Numbered from the stretch's first letter, positions 46,019 through 57,130 are shown. The stretch is 64,000 bases of DNA from Hyperoodon ampullatus (GCA_949752795.1 OX457064.1:104571454-104635453), one strand, 5' to 3'. The notes: a model not told the origin generated them from the letters alone. Numbers and translations: made by a program.

Positions 46019-46560
46019 CAGACTATATCTTGTTGCAGTGACTTGGACTCACTTCCTTCTGTTGACGTGATCACATTATCTCCAACCTTCCTCCCCCACC
46101 CCCCACCCCATATTTGTTGCTCTTGAAGATTTCCTACCCATTTATGGACAGCCTTGTTGTTCAATTTCTAACTCAGTTCACAGGCATCAAATACTTCACT
46201 AGAACATTATGTTCCTCATTCTGAAAACTGTTTTCCTTCCAGTAATTCTGAACCACTCTCGTCCAAGCCCATCTCTCACACCAGCTGGCTACAAGTCTGA
46301 GTGTTCTTGGGCCATTCATCACCAAGGCGACACATCTCTTGTTCTCTGCTGGCTTCACTGCCTTATATAGTAGAGGAGCATCCCGTCCTGGGCCTGCCTT
46401 CCAGTCTGTAGTCCTTTACTCAAGGCTGCTTCTTCCATTCAGAGTTGATGTAAACCTGACCTTATTCCTCCCTCTGCGATTTGAAACAGCAGAGAAAAAA
46501 AATGGCAGGACAGCAGCTTTTAATGGTTTTCAACTTCTCAACAGGAATCTGCACACAGGC
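46019..46560. other. Unassigned sequence
   Basis: Minus frame 46173-46358 and plus frame 46339-46605 have no recognised homology. Confidence 0.35.
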
Positions 46561-46919
46561 TGCTATAGACAGAATGTTCATGTTCCTCCAACACTCATAT
46601 GTTGAAAACCTAATAGCCAATGTGAGGGTTATTTAGAGGTGGGGTCTTTGGGAAATGATTAGGTTGTGAGGGAAAAACCTTATAAATGGAGTCAGTGCCC
46701 TTATCCAAGAAGCCCAAGAAAGCCCCTTTGCCCCCCTGCCATGTGACGACATGGCGAGAAGGTCCATGAACCAGGAAGAGAGCTCTCACCAGACACTAAA
46801 TCTGTTGGTGGCTTGATCTTGGACTTTCAGCCTCCAGAACTGTGAGAAATAAATGTCTGCTGTTTATAAGCCATGCAGTCTATGGTATATTTTTATAGCA
46901 GCCCAAATGGACTAAGACA
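46561..46919 (+). mobile_element. MaLR (MST-type) solo LTR with CAGGC target duplication
   Basis: It begins 'tgctatagacagaatgttca', contains 'aggtggggtctttgggaaat', 'ccagaactgtgagaaataaa' (polyadenylation signal) and ends 'aaatggactaagaca'. Perfect 5-bp duplications CAGGC lie at 46556-46560 and 46920-46924, as expected for ERVL-MaLR. Confidence 0.9.
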
Positions 46920-47172
46920 CAGGCCCATGGCCTACATGTCATCAAGAAGAAAAACCAGGGGCAAGAAAAGAAGCAAAAAAAAAACTGGACAAATTCTATG
47001 ACTGGGCTCATGCTTAGAAGAAGCTTGAATTTCCCTTCTTTTCTAGAAGAGACAGAAGAGAAGTATCCTTCCCACACGCGAGTCTATCAGAGTGAGATCT
47101 GCTGTCTTTGGTTCTCTGTCATTGATCTTCAAATATTTAACCAAACCAACCAACAACCAAAAAGAAAAACAC

Positions 47173-47576
47173 TGGACTTCCCTGGTGGCGGAGTGGTTAA
47201 GAATCTGCCTGCCAATGCAGGGGACATGGGTTTGAGCCCTGGTCTGGGAAGATCCCACAGGCTGTGTAGCAACTAAGCTCGTGCACCACAACTACTGAGC
47301 CTGTGCTCTAGAGCCAGCCAGCCACAACTACTGAGCCTGTGCTCTAGAGCCCCGCAAGCCACATCTACTGAGCCCATGTGCCACAACTACTGAAGCCTGC
47401 GTGCCTAGAGCCCGTGCTTCACAACAAGAGAAGCCACCGCAATGAGAAGCCCGCACACCACAACGAAGAGTAGCCCCCGCTCGCCACAACTAGAGAAAGC
47501 CCACGCACAGCTACAAAGACCCAACTCAGCCAAAAATAATAAATTAATTAATTTTTAAAAAGCAGGAATTAAAAAA
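47173..47576 (+). mobile_element. CHR-1-like SINE with an internal duplication
   Basis: 'ggacttccctggtggcggag', 'gggtttgagccctgg' and 'gaagagtagcccccgctcgc' run to the tail 'aataataaattaattaattt'. Flanks 'aaaagaaaaacact' (near 47160) and 'aaaaggaaaaacact' (47575-47589) form a probable target duplication. A 36-bp internal duplication makes it longer than its relatives. Confidence 0.92.
47286..47351. repeat. 36-bp tandem duplication within CHR-1
   Basis: A 30-base block beginning 'ccacaactactgagcctgtg' at 47286-47315 recurs exactly at 47322-47351. Confidence 0.92.
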
Positions 47577-47589
47577 AAGGAAAAACACT

Positions 47590-48139
47590 GCCTTCCACCC
47601 ATACCCCCAAAGAAAGAAAAATTCATGTTGAACCCTCTCAGGAGTGTGGTAAAGACAAAAATTCCAGCTCTGACCTGATACTACATGACCTAAGACAAGA
47701 CCCCAGAAACTTTGAAGGAAACTATTCTTGTCCTTTGATTCTTATCAAAGATTCTTTGAAGAATCTTCTAGGAAAGAGGGCTTTGTCTTCTTGATCGTAG
47801 AGGATTTACTTGAAACTCAGTTGCAATAACAGAACGAATGGCCCAGTGGGAAAAAAAGAGATTTTTAAATATTGTGATTGTCATATGCTGCATTTCTTAA
47901 CCCATTGAAAAGAAACTGAGTGCTGGTACCCAAAAAGTGAGCAGGATGATTTATTCATTTTTATTATTAGTAACATGACACTCAAGTGTACATGAGCGCA
48001 AGCATGTGGGATAAACTTGCCAAATAATTTCTCATCCAAACCAGATGAAAGAGTGAAAGGAAACACTATTAGTCATTATTCCAGGGCTCCAGAAGTAAGA
48101 CACACCTGCCTTGGGAAAACAGGGTCATTTAGTTACCAT
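47590..48139. other. Unassigned sequence
   Basis: No gene recognised. 'tcttatcaaagattctttga' near 47741 has weak self-complementarity. Confidence 0.35.
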
Positions 48140-48158
48140 AAATGTAAGGAGCATCTCT

Positions 48159-48515
48159 TGCAAATCAAAACAACAATGAGGTACCACCTCACACTGGTCA
48201 GAGTGGCCATCATTAAAAAGTCTACAAACAACAAATGCTGGGGAGGGTGTGGAGGAAAGGGAACCCTCATGCACTGCTGGTGGGGATGTAAACTGGTGCA
48301 GCCACTACGGAGAACAGTATGGAGTCTTCTCAAAAAAACAAGAAACAGAGTTACCATATGATCCAGCAAGCCCACTCCTGGGCATATATCCGGACAAAAC
48401 TATAATTCAAAAAGATACATGCACCCCTATGTTCAGAGCAGTGCTATTTACAATAGCCAAGACACGGAAGCAACCTAAAAGTCCATCAGCAGATGAATGG
48501 ATAAAGATGATGTGG

Positions 48516-48557
<42 letters not shown>

Positions 48558-49030
48558 GGAATACTACTCAGCCATAAAAGAGAATGAAGTAATGCCATTT
48601 GCAGCAACATGGATGGACCTAGAGATTATCATACTAAGTGAAGTAAGTCAGACAGAGAAAGACAAATACCATGTGATATCAGTTATATGTGGAATCTAAA
48701 ATATGACATAAATGAACTTACCCATGAAACAGAAACAGACTCACAGCATAGACAACAGACTTGTGGTTGCCACGGGGGAAGGGGGTGGGAGAGGGATGGA
48801 TTGGGAGTTTGAGATTAGCAGATGCAAACTATTATCTATAGAATGGATAAACAGCAAGGTCCTACCATATAGTGCAGGGAACTATACTCAATATCATGTA
48901 ATAAACCATAATGGAAAAGAATATGAAAAAGAATATATATATATCTGAATCACTTTGCTGTACACCTGAAACTAACACAACATTGTAAACCAATTATACG
49001 TCAATAAAATAAAATAAAACAACAACAACA
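48159..49030 (+). mobile_element. L1 LINE, ORF2 end and 3' UTR, 19-bp target duplication
   Basis: It begins 'tgcaaatcaaaacaacaatg', runs through ORF2 C-terminus and the lineage 3' UTR ('tgggagtttgagattagcag', 'caacattgtaaaccaattat') to an A-rich tail. Flanks 'aaatgtaaggagcatctct' (48140-48158) and 'aaacgtaaggagcatttct' (49031-49049) match at 17 of 19 bases. A CA microsatellite (48519-48555) interrupts the ORF2 remnant. Confidence 0.92.
48519..48555. repeat. (AC)18 microsatellite inside L1
   Basis: Pure AC repeat at the site where related L1 copies read 'gcacatatatacaatggaat', so it expanded from an L1 seed. Confidence 0.95.
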
Positions 49031-49189
49031 AAACGTAAGGAGCATTTCTGAATGTCTTCAGAAATGGCCCTCCTGGAAATCTCTTTTGTTACATCAGGTT
49101 AGAGAGTTCAAGTAGAGTGTTATTTGCTTCCCAAGCAAGCTGTCCTGGGTGCATTAGGTGTGGGCAGTCTCCTGCCACCAGTGGGGGGC

Positions 49190-49472
49190 TGTTCACAGCT
49201 CTGGAGGCTGGAAGCCCCACATCAAGGTGTCAGCAGGTTGAGTTTCTTCTGAGGCCTCTCTCCTTGGCTCGCAGGTGGCCGCCTTCTCATTGAGTCCTCA
49301 CCAGGTCGTCCCTCTGTGTTGTCCGTGTTCTCATCTCCTCTTCTCACAAGGACACCAGTCATAGTGGATCAGGGCCCACGCACAGGGCCTCGTTTCACCC
49401 CAATTACCTCCTTAAAGGCCCTATGCCATAGTCACAGCGTGAGGTCCCGGGGAGGGGGTGGTGGTTTCAACG

Positions 49473-49506
<34 letters not shown>

Positions 49507-49738
49507 GTGGTACGCGGGCCTCCCACCGTTGTGGCCTCTCCCGTTGCGGAGCACAGGCTCCGGACGCACAGGCTCAGCGGCCATGGCTCACACGCCCAGC
49601 CGCTCCACAGCATGTGGGATCTTCCCGGACCGGGGCACGAACCCGTGTCCCCTGCATTGGCAGGCAGACTCCCAACCACTGCGCCACCAGGGAAGCCCTC
49701 AACATATGCCTTCTGAGGGACAGAGTTCAGGCCATCTC
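49190..49738 (-). mobile_element. MaLR-type LTR split by CHR-2 SINE
   Basis: Antisense order: 'tctggaggctggaagcccca', 'tctgaggcctctctccttgg', 'aggtggccgccttctcattg', 'acaaggacaccagtca' and 'taccccaattacctcctt'-like text, then 'ttcaacgtatgcc' before the SINE and 'tcaacatatgccttctgagg' after it. Confidence 0.72.
49479..49698 (-). mobile_element. CHR-2-like SINE inside MaLR LTR
   Basis: It runs from a T-run, 'gtacgcgggcctcccaccgt' to 'gccaccagggaagccc'. Duplications 'tcaacgtatgcc' (49467-49478) and 'tcaacatatgcc' (49699-49710) differ at one base. Confidence 0.95.
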
Positions 49739-51120
49739 ACTACCTTTTCCACCCACCTGTGATGATGACTCCATACCCTGCAGTCAGACCCCCCGCTCCC
49801 CTTGACTTTGCCCTCTTGGCTTTGTCCCCATCCCAGGATGAGCTCAGAAGGACTCAGCTGCCCAGGCGGCAGTGACCTCTCGTTACAGACAGCAAGGGCA
49901 GGAGAGTGAGGGACAGGAGGGGACACCCGGCCAGCCTCAGGGTCTCAGTGCGAGACATCAGGAGAGTCTGTGCCTTCAGCTGAGCATCCTTCTTTCACTT
50001 TAATCCTGTTCCTGGTGCCCCCTCCCTTCTGCGCAGGGAGACCCAGGGACAGGGGCTAGTGGGGCGGCATTAGTTCTGTGTTTCCGTTCCCCTTCCAGCT
50101 GCCGACAGGGCAGACTGGTGAGGAGGATTCTGCCTGTGAGGGAGACTGTTTACGCAGGCACTGCAGAAACAGAACTGCTTGGAGAGTGACAGTTTTCCTG
50201 GGGAGCAGCTAAGGGGCCTCTCCAAGGGGGAGGTGGGTGGGGCAAGTTGTAGTTGGCCTGTCAGCTGCGTTTCTGGGGCATCTGCTGGGGGACAGTGTTG
50301 TCACGGACCCACTCCTGCAACGAGGGAGCGGACAGGTCAGCCCTGGTTTCAGGTGTGTTCGCAGCCCACCAGCAATAGTCGCATGAAGACATCAGAAGAG
50401 AAAGCACGCAGGTGACAACCAAGTCAGGGAGTGTGTAAGGGAGCTAGAGACATAAAGGGCCCCTTAGCTCACTGATCCTCAAATCCTAAGAGGATGGAGT
50501 TGCAGGGAAGGGCACAGGGTCTGTTCTCGGGGGCTGTGTTTTCTGGGGGACTCTGCTTTTGTAGATGGTCCCCTTCTGATGGAACACACAGCCAATCTGA
50601 CGGAGCAAGACAGGGGATGGAGCCGCACCAGGGCCGGCCTTGCAGACACACAGAAACCTGGCATCTCAGAAAGTCCGCAGACCTCACTTACGGCTTCTGC
50701 TCCAGGGGCGTCCCCCAGCTGCAGTGTCTGGGGCAGTGGCTCCATTCTCCCCAGCTGTGCACTGCTGTGGATGCTGCCATCCACACATCTGCCGCCCTGC
50801 CCATGGGGGCAAATCACTGCCGACCTTGAGGCCTCCCATGCCCTTGGTCCCAGCCCCTGAGGCACTGCGACTTCTGAAGGTGTCCTGTGCAGGATACAAC
50901 TTCCATTCAACGAAGGGGCACGGAACTGAATAATGCAGAGTTTTGGGAACTTGCTGGTTGCCCGGTGGGAGCTAAAACCTCTGCAGAGCCGGGCAGCATC
51001 ATCCCCTCTAGAAAGCAATCTGCACACTCGTGTTTCTTTGTATCCGTCGTCTCTGTCCATCGTTTGCCTCCCGGGTTTGGATTTTGGGGCAGGACGATGT
51101 AATGGGAAGCAGGAGGTAGT
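49739..51120. other. GC-moderate unassigned sequence
   Basis: Open frames of up to 257 codons (50479-51252, minus) and several plus frames overlap here. They are compositionally unremarkable and carry no domain signature. I see no repeats in this interval. Confidence 0.35.
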
Positions 51121-52660
51121 GTGCAAACCGAGACCCACCACGAACACTCTGTGAATGCCTGAGGGAGCGCGACTCAGGGCACCCCAGGGGGCGGAACGTG
51201 AGCCTCGGGCCTCTGGGCTCAGGCTCTGACCCCCAGCCCGGGGGACCCTCACAGACCAGACGGCCGCCCGGGTCTCGGGGGCACTTCCTTCGGGGCGGCG
51301 GGGGGATGCACTTTACGTAAGGGCCGCTCATCTCACTGTTCCCGTTCCAGCTGCTCCAGTGAAAACAGTCCCCGCAGTTCCCGCCCCGCTCGTGAGAGCA
51401 CCTCCTTCCCAGCGTCCCTCCCTCAGTCACTCTACATGATGCTTGTTGAAGGTGGTGGGCCTCTGTCTGGCTCCCCCCAAGCCCCACCAGGCTGCCTGTT
51501 TCACAGCTTTCCGGGACCTACGTTCTCCCTCCGTCTGCATGTTTCCCTTTTCCTTGCAGGACAAAGAAGCATCTGAGCCTTGCCGCCCCCACCCCCCGCC
51601 TCGGGGATGGGGGGATCCCTCTCCCGGCCCCTGGGGGGAGGTGGGCCACCCCTGGTCCAGGCTCTTGGGATGCACCGGCGTGGAGGTGAGGTCACAAGGT
51701 CCCGGAGACACCTTCCCCCGGGAGCGGACTGGCCCTGCTAGCAGAACTGAAATGAGTTCTAACGAGGAACAGACATCTCCACATTCCCCAGGGCAACCAC
51801 AGGCTTGGCACCTGCAGGCCATGGGCCACTTGAGACTCAGCTCCTCCCCCCCGCGTTTCCCATTTAATGGCAGAAACCAGACGGTGGCCCCGATGGCAGA
51901 CACGCGGCGACACGCTGCACTGGGGAAGGGAGAGGTCTCAGCTGGCATCGCAGACAGTCCCATAACTGCAGGGCCTTTGGAGGGAGCTGGGGGACACTTG
52001 GCTGAAAGGTGACACCGGGCACCATGACTTGAACACACGTGGGTTTGGGGGGAGGGAAAGGAGAAGGTTAAGGATTGCGGGAAGAGGAGAAAGTCACCGA
52101 GATCCCAGAAACGGACGGACGGGCAGAGATGACGGGGCCCGGGGGGAGGGGCTGGGGGATGGGGGGTAGGATGCTGGCAGGACAGTGATGCAGGAGGGTG
52201 AACGGACACTGTAGGGCCTGGTCTCCGAGGCTCTGAGCCGCCAGCCCACCGGCGGGGTGCGCGCAGGTTGGAGGCCGTCCACATTCCCATCCCGTGGCTG
52301 GTTTGTGCTGACCGCCCACATCTCAGCTTGATGCCTCCTTTGAAGCTTGTTTTGCAAAGTGTTGCACTGATCACCACCTGCGAGGCCATCTGTTCTCGAG
52401 AAGGCCGGCACCCCAACACCCGCCCACCCACAGGTGCGCCTGGCAGCCATGCCCAGGGCTGGACCCGGAACCTCCACCTAGAGCTGGGCTGCCCTGGGGC
52501 CGGTGGTCCTGGTGCCCCCGCCACCGTTCCCTTTCGCCTTCCTCTCCTCGCCCTGCAGGATCTCACACACACTGAACACACGCTCTACACACGGTACGCA
52601 CTGACACAAAACACACACCGCACAGACCGCACACACTGCGCACGCGCATAGCCCTTTCTG
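51121..52660. promoter_or_regulatory. CpG-enriched interval, candidate CpG island
   Basis: By hand I count about 23 CpG in 51121-51420, in GC-rich sequence. CpG stays frequent near 51840-51960, 52090-52300 and 52590-52650. Most of the window is CpG-poor, except within SINEs. The longest frame (51427-52581, minus, 384 codons) is Pro/Gly/Ser/Arg-rich without domains. An acceptor-like 'tttcccttttccttgcag' ends at 51560 and a donor-like 'ggaggtgaggt' lies near 51683. This could be a promoter or small exon, but evidence for transcription is absent. Confidence 0.45.
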
Positions 52661-53025
52661 TTACTTGGTCGGAGTTCGTTGCTTCTGCTTCCAGACTTAG
52701 CACACACCTCTCGGGACTTTAGCTGGGCAGAGGTTGAGGGTAATTTGATGAAATAAGTCCCTTAAAGTTATTTCCGTTGCAAAAACGCTTCCCGTCTATT
52801 TGCGCTTCAAAAGGGGCTTTTCTTCCCTTTCAGTTTCCCTGGTTCTTCCACAGCCTGGCCCACGTGACACAGAAATGAACCTTTTGCTGGTACAAGTGTC
52901 TCTTGTGATCCTAATGTTGGTACCATTGGGGAAATAGCAACAGATACCAAATGCAGCGGCACAAAACGGGGCTCATCAGCGATGCCCCCGGCCCCAACCC
53001 ACCTCTTTCCTCTGTGAAGACCAGC
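52661..53025. other. Unassigned sequence
   Basis: No feature recognised. Confidence 0.4.
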
Positions 53026-53039
53026 AGTATGGGCTTTTT

Positions 53040-53254
53040 TTTTTTTTTTTTTTTTTTTTTTTGCGGTACGCAGGCCTCTCACTGCTGTGGCCTCTCCCAT
53101 TGTGGAGCACAGGCTCCAGATGCGCAGGCTCAGTGGCCATGGCTCACAGGCCCAGCCGCTCCGCGGCATGTGGGATCTTCCCGGACCGGGGCACGAACCT
53201 GTGTCCCTTGCATTGGCAGGCGGACTCTCAACCACTGCGCCACCAGGGAAGCCC
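53040..53254 (-). mobile_element. CHR-2-like SINE
   Basis: Antisense: T-run, 'gcggtacgcaggcctctcac', ending 'gccaccagggaagccc'. Perfect 14-bp duplications 'agtatgggcttttt' lie at 53026-53039 and 53255-53268. Confidence 0.96.
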
Positions 53255-53749
53255 AGTATGGGCTTTTTACTCATGTGAGGCTCATTTCTATCCCTTGTTT
53301 GAGGGGAAAATATTAATTCCGTGAAGTAACATGAGAACTCGCCACCTGCTTGGTAAAGTAATTTGAATGTATGCTGACATAGCTTTAAGTGCAATGGAGG
53401 TTATAATTATTGCTTCTCTGGGAACCCACCCCCCAAATCCTGCCCTTCCTCAAGTCCTCACAGCTTTGTTTTCCTAATGAATTTTCAAAAGATAGAGATG
53501 GAGGGTTTCACCAGTTTGAGACCAACTTATGTGCAACTGCTGGGGATGAACCTTGCCTTATGCAGCCCTGGCAGGTAGCAGGGATGTGAAGATTTGCTGA
53601 ATGAATGAAGCACGAGTTAGTGAATGGATGACTGACTGGAGGGGAGGAGCTTAAACTTCTAAATGTTTACAACAGCCCTCCTATCGGTGGCGTTAGGAGT
53701 CACGATAGCAAGAAGCTGTCGATATTTCATTCATTCCCTCAGAACTATT
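53255..53749. other. Unassigned, with possible L2 tail
   Basis: 'ttgctgaatgaatgaagcac' at 53594 may be a sense L2 tail. Nothing else is recognised. Confidence 0.35.
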
Positions 53750-53759
53750 CATCAAACTT

Positions 53760-54113
53760 AAAAAAAATTAATTATTGAATTTATTTATTTTTGGCTGCAC
53801 TGGGTCTTCGTTGCTATGCTCGGGCTTTCTCTAGTTGCGGCGAGCGGGGGCTACTCTTCGTTGTAGTGCGCGGGCTTCTCATTGCGGTGGCTTCTCTTGT
53901 TGCAGAGCACGGGCTCTAGGCACCTGGGCTTCAGCAGTTGTGGCACGTGGGCTCAGTAGTTGTGGTTCGCGGGCTCTAGAGCGCAGGCTCAGTAGTTGTG
54001 GCGCACGGGCTTAGTTGCTCCACGGCACGTGGGATCTTCCCGGACCAGGGCTCAAACCCGTGTCCCCTGCATTGGCAGGCGGATTCTTACCCACTGCACC
54101 ACCAGGGAAGTCC
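53760..54113 (-). mobile_element. CHR-1-like SINE
   Basis: Antisense: 'tttatttatttttggctgca', 'gggtcttcgttgctatgctc', repeated 'tagttgtgg' blocks and the end 'caccagggaagtccc'. Flanks 'catcaaactt' (53750-53759) and 'catcaaacat' (54114-54123) are the target duplication. Confidence 0.93.
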
Positions 54114-54219
54114 CATCAAACATGTTGAAAACACTAAGATATGTGACAGCTAACAAGGGAGAGATGCACGTTAAGAGGTGTAATTTAATGTCTTACATGG
54201 CTAAACACCTAAAACCTAA

Positions 54220-54720
54220 GTTTGATCTGTCAACAAATGTTTGTTGGATGATTACTCCAGATTAGGCACCAAATTGAGGGCTGGGATAGGGCAGTGAAAA
54301 AGTAGCCAAAATCTCCCTGCCTTCATGGACCTTACACTCTAGAAGGAGATGCAAACAATAAGCAACAAATATACCAAAGAGTTTATATATAAAACCATAA
54401 TAAAGATTGTACAGTATATATATAATTTATATATATACATACTACATACTGTAATGTGTGTGTACATATATATACATACATACTATATACACACATATGT
54501 AGTATACATAGTATCATATAGGTAGTCTATACAGTACATATAGATACCTTCGTGTGTGTATATATGTGCATGTATGTGGTATGTAGTACATTAGAAGGTG
54601 ATAAATGCCATGGGAAAAACTTAGGGCAGGTACAGGAGGTCGCAAGCCCCTGTATGGGAGGGGTGGTTGCAGTTTTAAGTTGGACATCAGAGTAGTTGGC
54701 ACTGGAAGCTGTCATTTTAG
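54220..54720 (-). mobile_element. L2 LINE 3' end (antisense) split by a simple repeat
   Basis: 'caacaaatgtttgttggatg', 'ctccctgccttcatggacct' and 'aatagcaacaaatatacc'-like text start it. After the TA/TG tract, 'gaaggtgataaatgccatgg' continues the same antisense L2. Confidence 0.65.
54412..54590. repeat. TA/TG-rich simple repeat
   Basis: Impure TATATA, TACATA and TGTGTG words form an AT-rich tract within the L2. Likely length-variable and easily melted. Confidence 0.85.
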
Positions 54721-55394
54721 CAGCTCTCGAAGGAGGTGGGAGAACTGTTCACGTGGACGTCTGGGGTGAACATCTCCGGCGTGGCATACCTGGCATGGTC
54801 CTCCCCCAGGGAGAGCCATCTAGCCTGTCCAGAGGTTCTTGGAGATGCGTGGGTGAGAAGCATCCTGCCGGCTCCAGGAAGAGTAAGCAAAGGCAGAGCT
54901 TTGCCTCTCTGTTTGGGGTTTCGTAGGACATGTTCCTGGTTGGATGTGACCATATGAGCTGTTGGGCATCTCCTTTCTGTTCCAAGATCCTAATCAGACC
55001 TAATCAGAAGAAGTAATTCTTTTTGTCCTTGTCCTTGTCCTTCTTTTCCTTCATCTGAGTCTATAAAAATTAGTTGCTGTTCACTTTCTGTTCTTTCCTT
55101 ACATGAAGTTTGATTGGGGTTGTGGATATGGGCAGTTGGGGGGCAGTCACTTTTGTTTTCTGCTAAAACACAGAGGGTGCATGCCCTGAAGGTAAATGGA
55201 TGGGACCCAGCTGAGAGCAATATCCAATTCCGCAACGTCTGGGCAGGAACGGGAGGTTGTGGACGCCAGAAGCTGATGCCATAGAACGTGCTGGGTATTT
55301 GGCCGCAGACCTCAAGGCACAGCCCACTCGGCTGCCTACAACCTGTGTGGTCCAGACAACTTGTGTGACTTCGCTGCATGTAAAGTGTGTCCGT
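54721..55394. other. Unassigned sequence
   Basis: 'cttgtccttgtccttcttt' near 55025 is a short tandem of TTGTCC. Frames of up to 161 codons (54990-55475, minus) have no motifs. Confidence 0.35.
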
Positions 55395-55485
55395 GGATTC
55401 TGTGAGGCATCTGACGAATCGTATGGAGATAATGTATACAAAGTTTCTAGCACAGTCCCTGGCACTAAAGTGCATATTAAATCTT
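55395..55485 (+). mobile_element. MIR SINE 3' part
   Basis: 'ggagataatgtatacaaagt' followed by 'tagcacagtccctggcacta' and 'gcatattaaat' is the sense MIR 3' portion. Confidence 0.6.
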
Positions 55486-56210
55486 AATGATAACAGCCCT
55501 TTTTATTTCTGAAGCCAGTAATGCCTTGATCCAAAGGGAACCATTTCTCACGGTAGAGCTCCAGACCCTGCAGAAGGGAATGTCTTTATGTCTCACCCCT
55601 AAAGCAAACCACAATGTGGTCCTTCTGTTCACCTCTGTCTTGCCCGGGACCTTTCTGAAACGTGCGTCTGTGGTTGCTCAGGGTCCTTGGGAGAATTTGC
55701 CCATCGGAAAATTCTCTGATCACCAGGTAGGATGGGTGTGGTGAAGGTTCTTACTGCGGGTGGGAGGTAGGACCGTTTGCTGGCCTCCCTCCCAAACTTT
55801 TATTCTGTGAGTCAGAATCTGCTTTATATTTGTGGCTGTGCATTTCACCAGTGCAAACCTTCAGGACAGCATTTCCCCAGCTCCCCGCAGAGAAAACGGA
55901 ATTCCCTTAGAGCCAACAATAAGGTCACAGGTGGGTGTCACGGGTGCCTGCTGGGATCACAGGTGCCACTGGGGTGACTGACTTTCTCCCCAGACATGCT
56001 GAGGTCTAGGTCTGTGCCAAGGCACTCTGACAGAAGCATGAAGGTGCTAGAGGGAGGGTGTGCTTGGGCAAATACTGTCTCACCAATCAGTGTGAACAGC
56101 TTTAAGAACTGATGTACTTAAAGGCTCTCTGCATATGGCAGGAAAGATAGCCAATGTGAGCCCCAAACCTATATTTCTACAGCTCATAACTCAAAAGGAA
56201 AAGAGATCCA
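55486..56210. other. Unassigned sequence
   Basis: No feature recognised. Confidence 0.4.
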
Positions 56211-56249
56211 TGTACTAGTCAGGGTTCCCCAGAGAAACAGAACCAACAG

Positions 56250-56286
<37 letters not shown>

Positions 56287-56706
56287 TTAACATAAGGAAC
56301 TAACTCATGTGATATGAAGGCTGACATGTCCCTAGATCTGTAGTTGACAGCTGGAGTCCCAAGAGGGCAGGGATGTAGCTCTAGTCCAGAGACCGGCATG
56401 CTCTAGACCCAACAAGAGGTGAAATGTTTCATATGAGTCTGAAGATAGGGAAAAATGATGTCCCAGCTCAAAGCAAGAGGCATTCCTCGTACTTGTAGGA
56501 GGGCCAGCCTTTTGGTTCTAGTCAGGCCCTCAACTGGTTGGGTGAGGCCCACCCACATGGGGAGGGCAACCTGCTTTACACAGTCCACCAATTCAAACGT
56601 TCATCTCATCCAAAACACCTTCCCAGACACATTCAGAATAAAGTCTGACCAAATATCCGGGCACCTGATGGCCCGTCGAATTGCCACGTGAAATTAACCA
56701 TCACAA
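56211..56706 (-). mobile_element. LTR-like repeat with (GT)n, TG...CA ends
   Basis: The plus strand opens 'tgtactagtcagggttcccc' with 'agagaaacagaaccaacaga', and ends 'acgtgaaattaaccatcaca'. The antisense reading opens TGTGATGGTTAATTTC, a pattern common in mammalian solo LTRs. The subfamily is not assigned. A GT microsatellite is included. Confidence 0.6.
56254..56284. repeat. (TG)15 microsatellite
   Basis: Pure dinucleotide run inside the LTR-like repeat. Confidence 0.93.
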
Positions 56707-56959
56707 CCCTCCGGCTCTTAGCTTTTCCTTTGCCTAATTCCACTTAAGGCTTCTGTTTGGCTCTGTCTTGTTCATGTCCACCCCGTGGGCCAATCACTCT
56801 GTACAGGGGGATGAAATGCCATCCGTGACTCTGTAGTCAGGAAGCAGGTGTGTTTGATGGTCCCAACAAAGTCGCATAAGAGCACTGCCCCCAGAGAGAG
56901 GATGCCAGATGACAAGAGCAACAAAGACCCATTGCAGCTGACGTTTTGCACAATAAATC

Positions 56960-57130
56960 CATATAGTTGTATGCAGTTTATAAGGCGTTTTCCTAGATAT
57001 TATTTTATTGGGTTCTCAGAAACACCATGTGAGATAAGCACGTGAGGAAAAAAAAAACACTGTACCATGGAGAAATTAAGTGGAGAATGGGGACTCAGAC
57101 AGTTGTGCCATCGTACTCCCAATCTTAAGT
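56960..57130 (-). mobile_element. MIR SINE, diverged
   Basis: 'aaggcgttttcctagatatt', 'tgggttctcagaaacaccat' and 'gtgagataagcacgtgagga' are compatible with antisense MIR. Confidence 0.45.

Noticed and set aside
46173..46605. Possible processed pseudogene suggested by overlapping frames
   Set aside because: I could not match the translations to any protein family, and there is no poly(A) tail or target duplication on either side.
50479..51252. 257-codon minus-strand open frame
   Set aside because: It overlaps several plus-strand frames, and the translation has no recognisable motif. I treat it as chance in GC-rich DNA.
51427..52581. 384-codon minus-strand open frame
   Set aside because: It lies in CpG-rich DNA with long overlapping frames on both strands. 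No domain, periodicity or family resemblance is seen in the translation.
52807..53394. 195-codon minus-strand frame
   Set aside because: More than a third is the CHR-2 SINE body and its poly-Lys tail ('AKKKKKKKKK'). The same peptide recurs at every CHR-2 copy.
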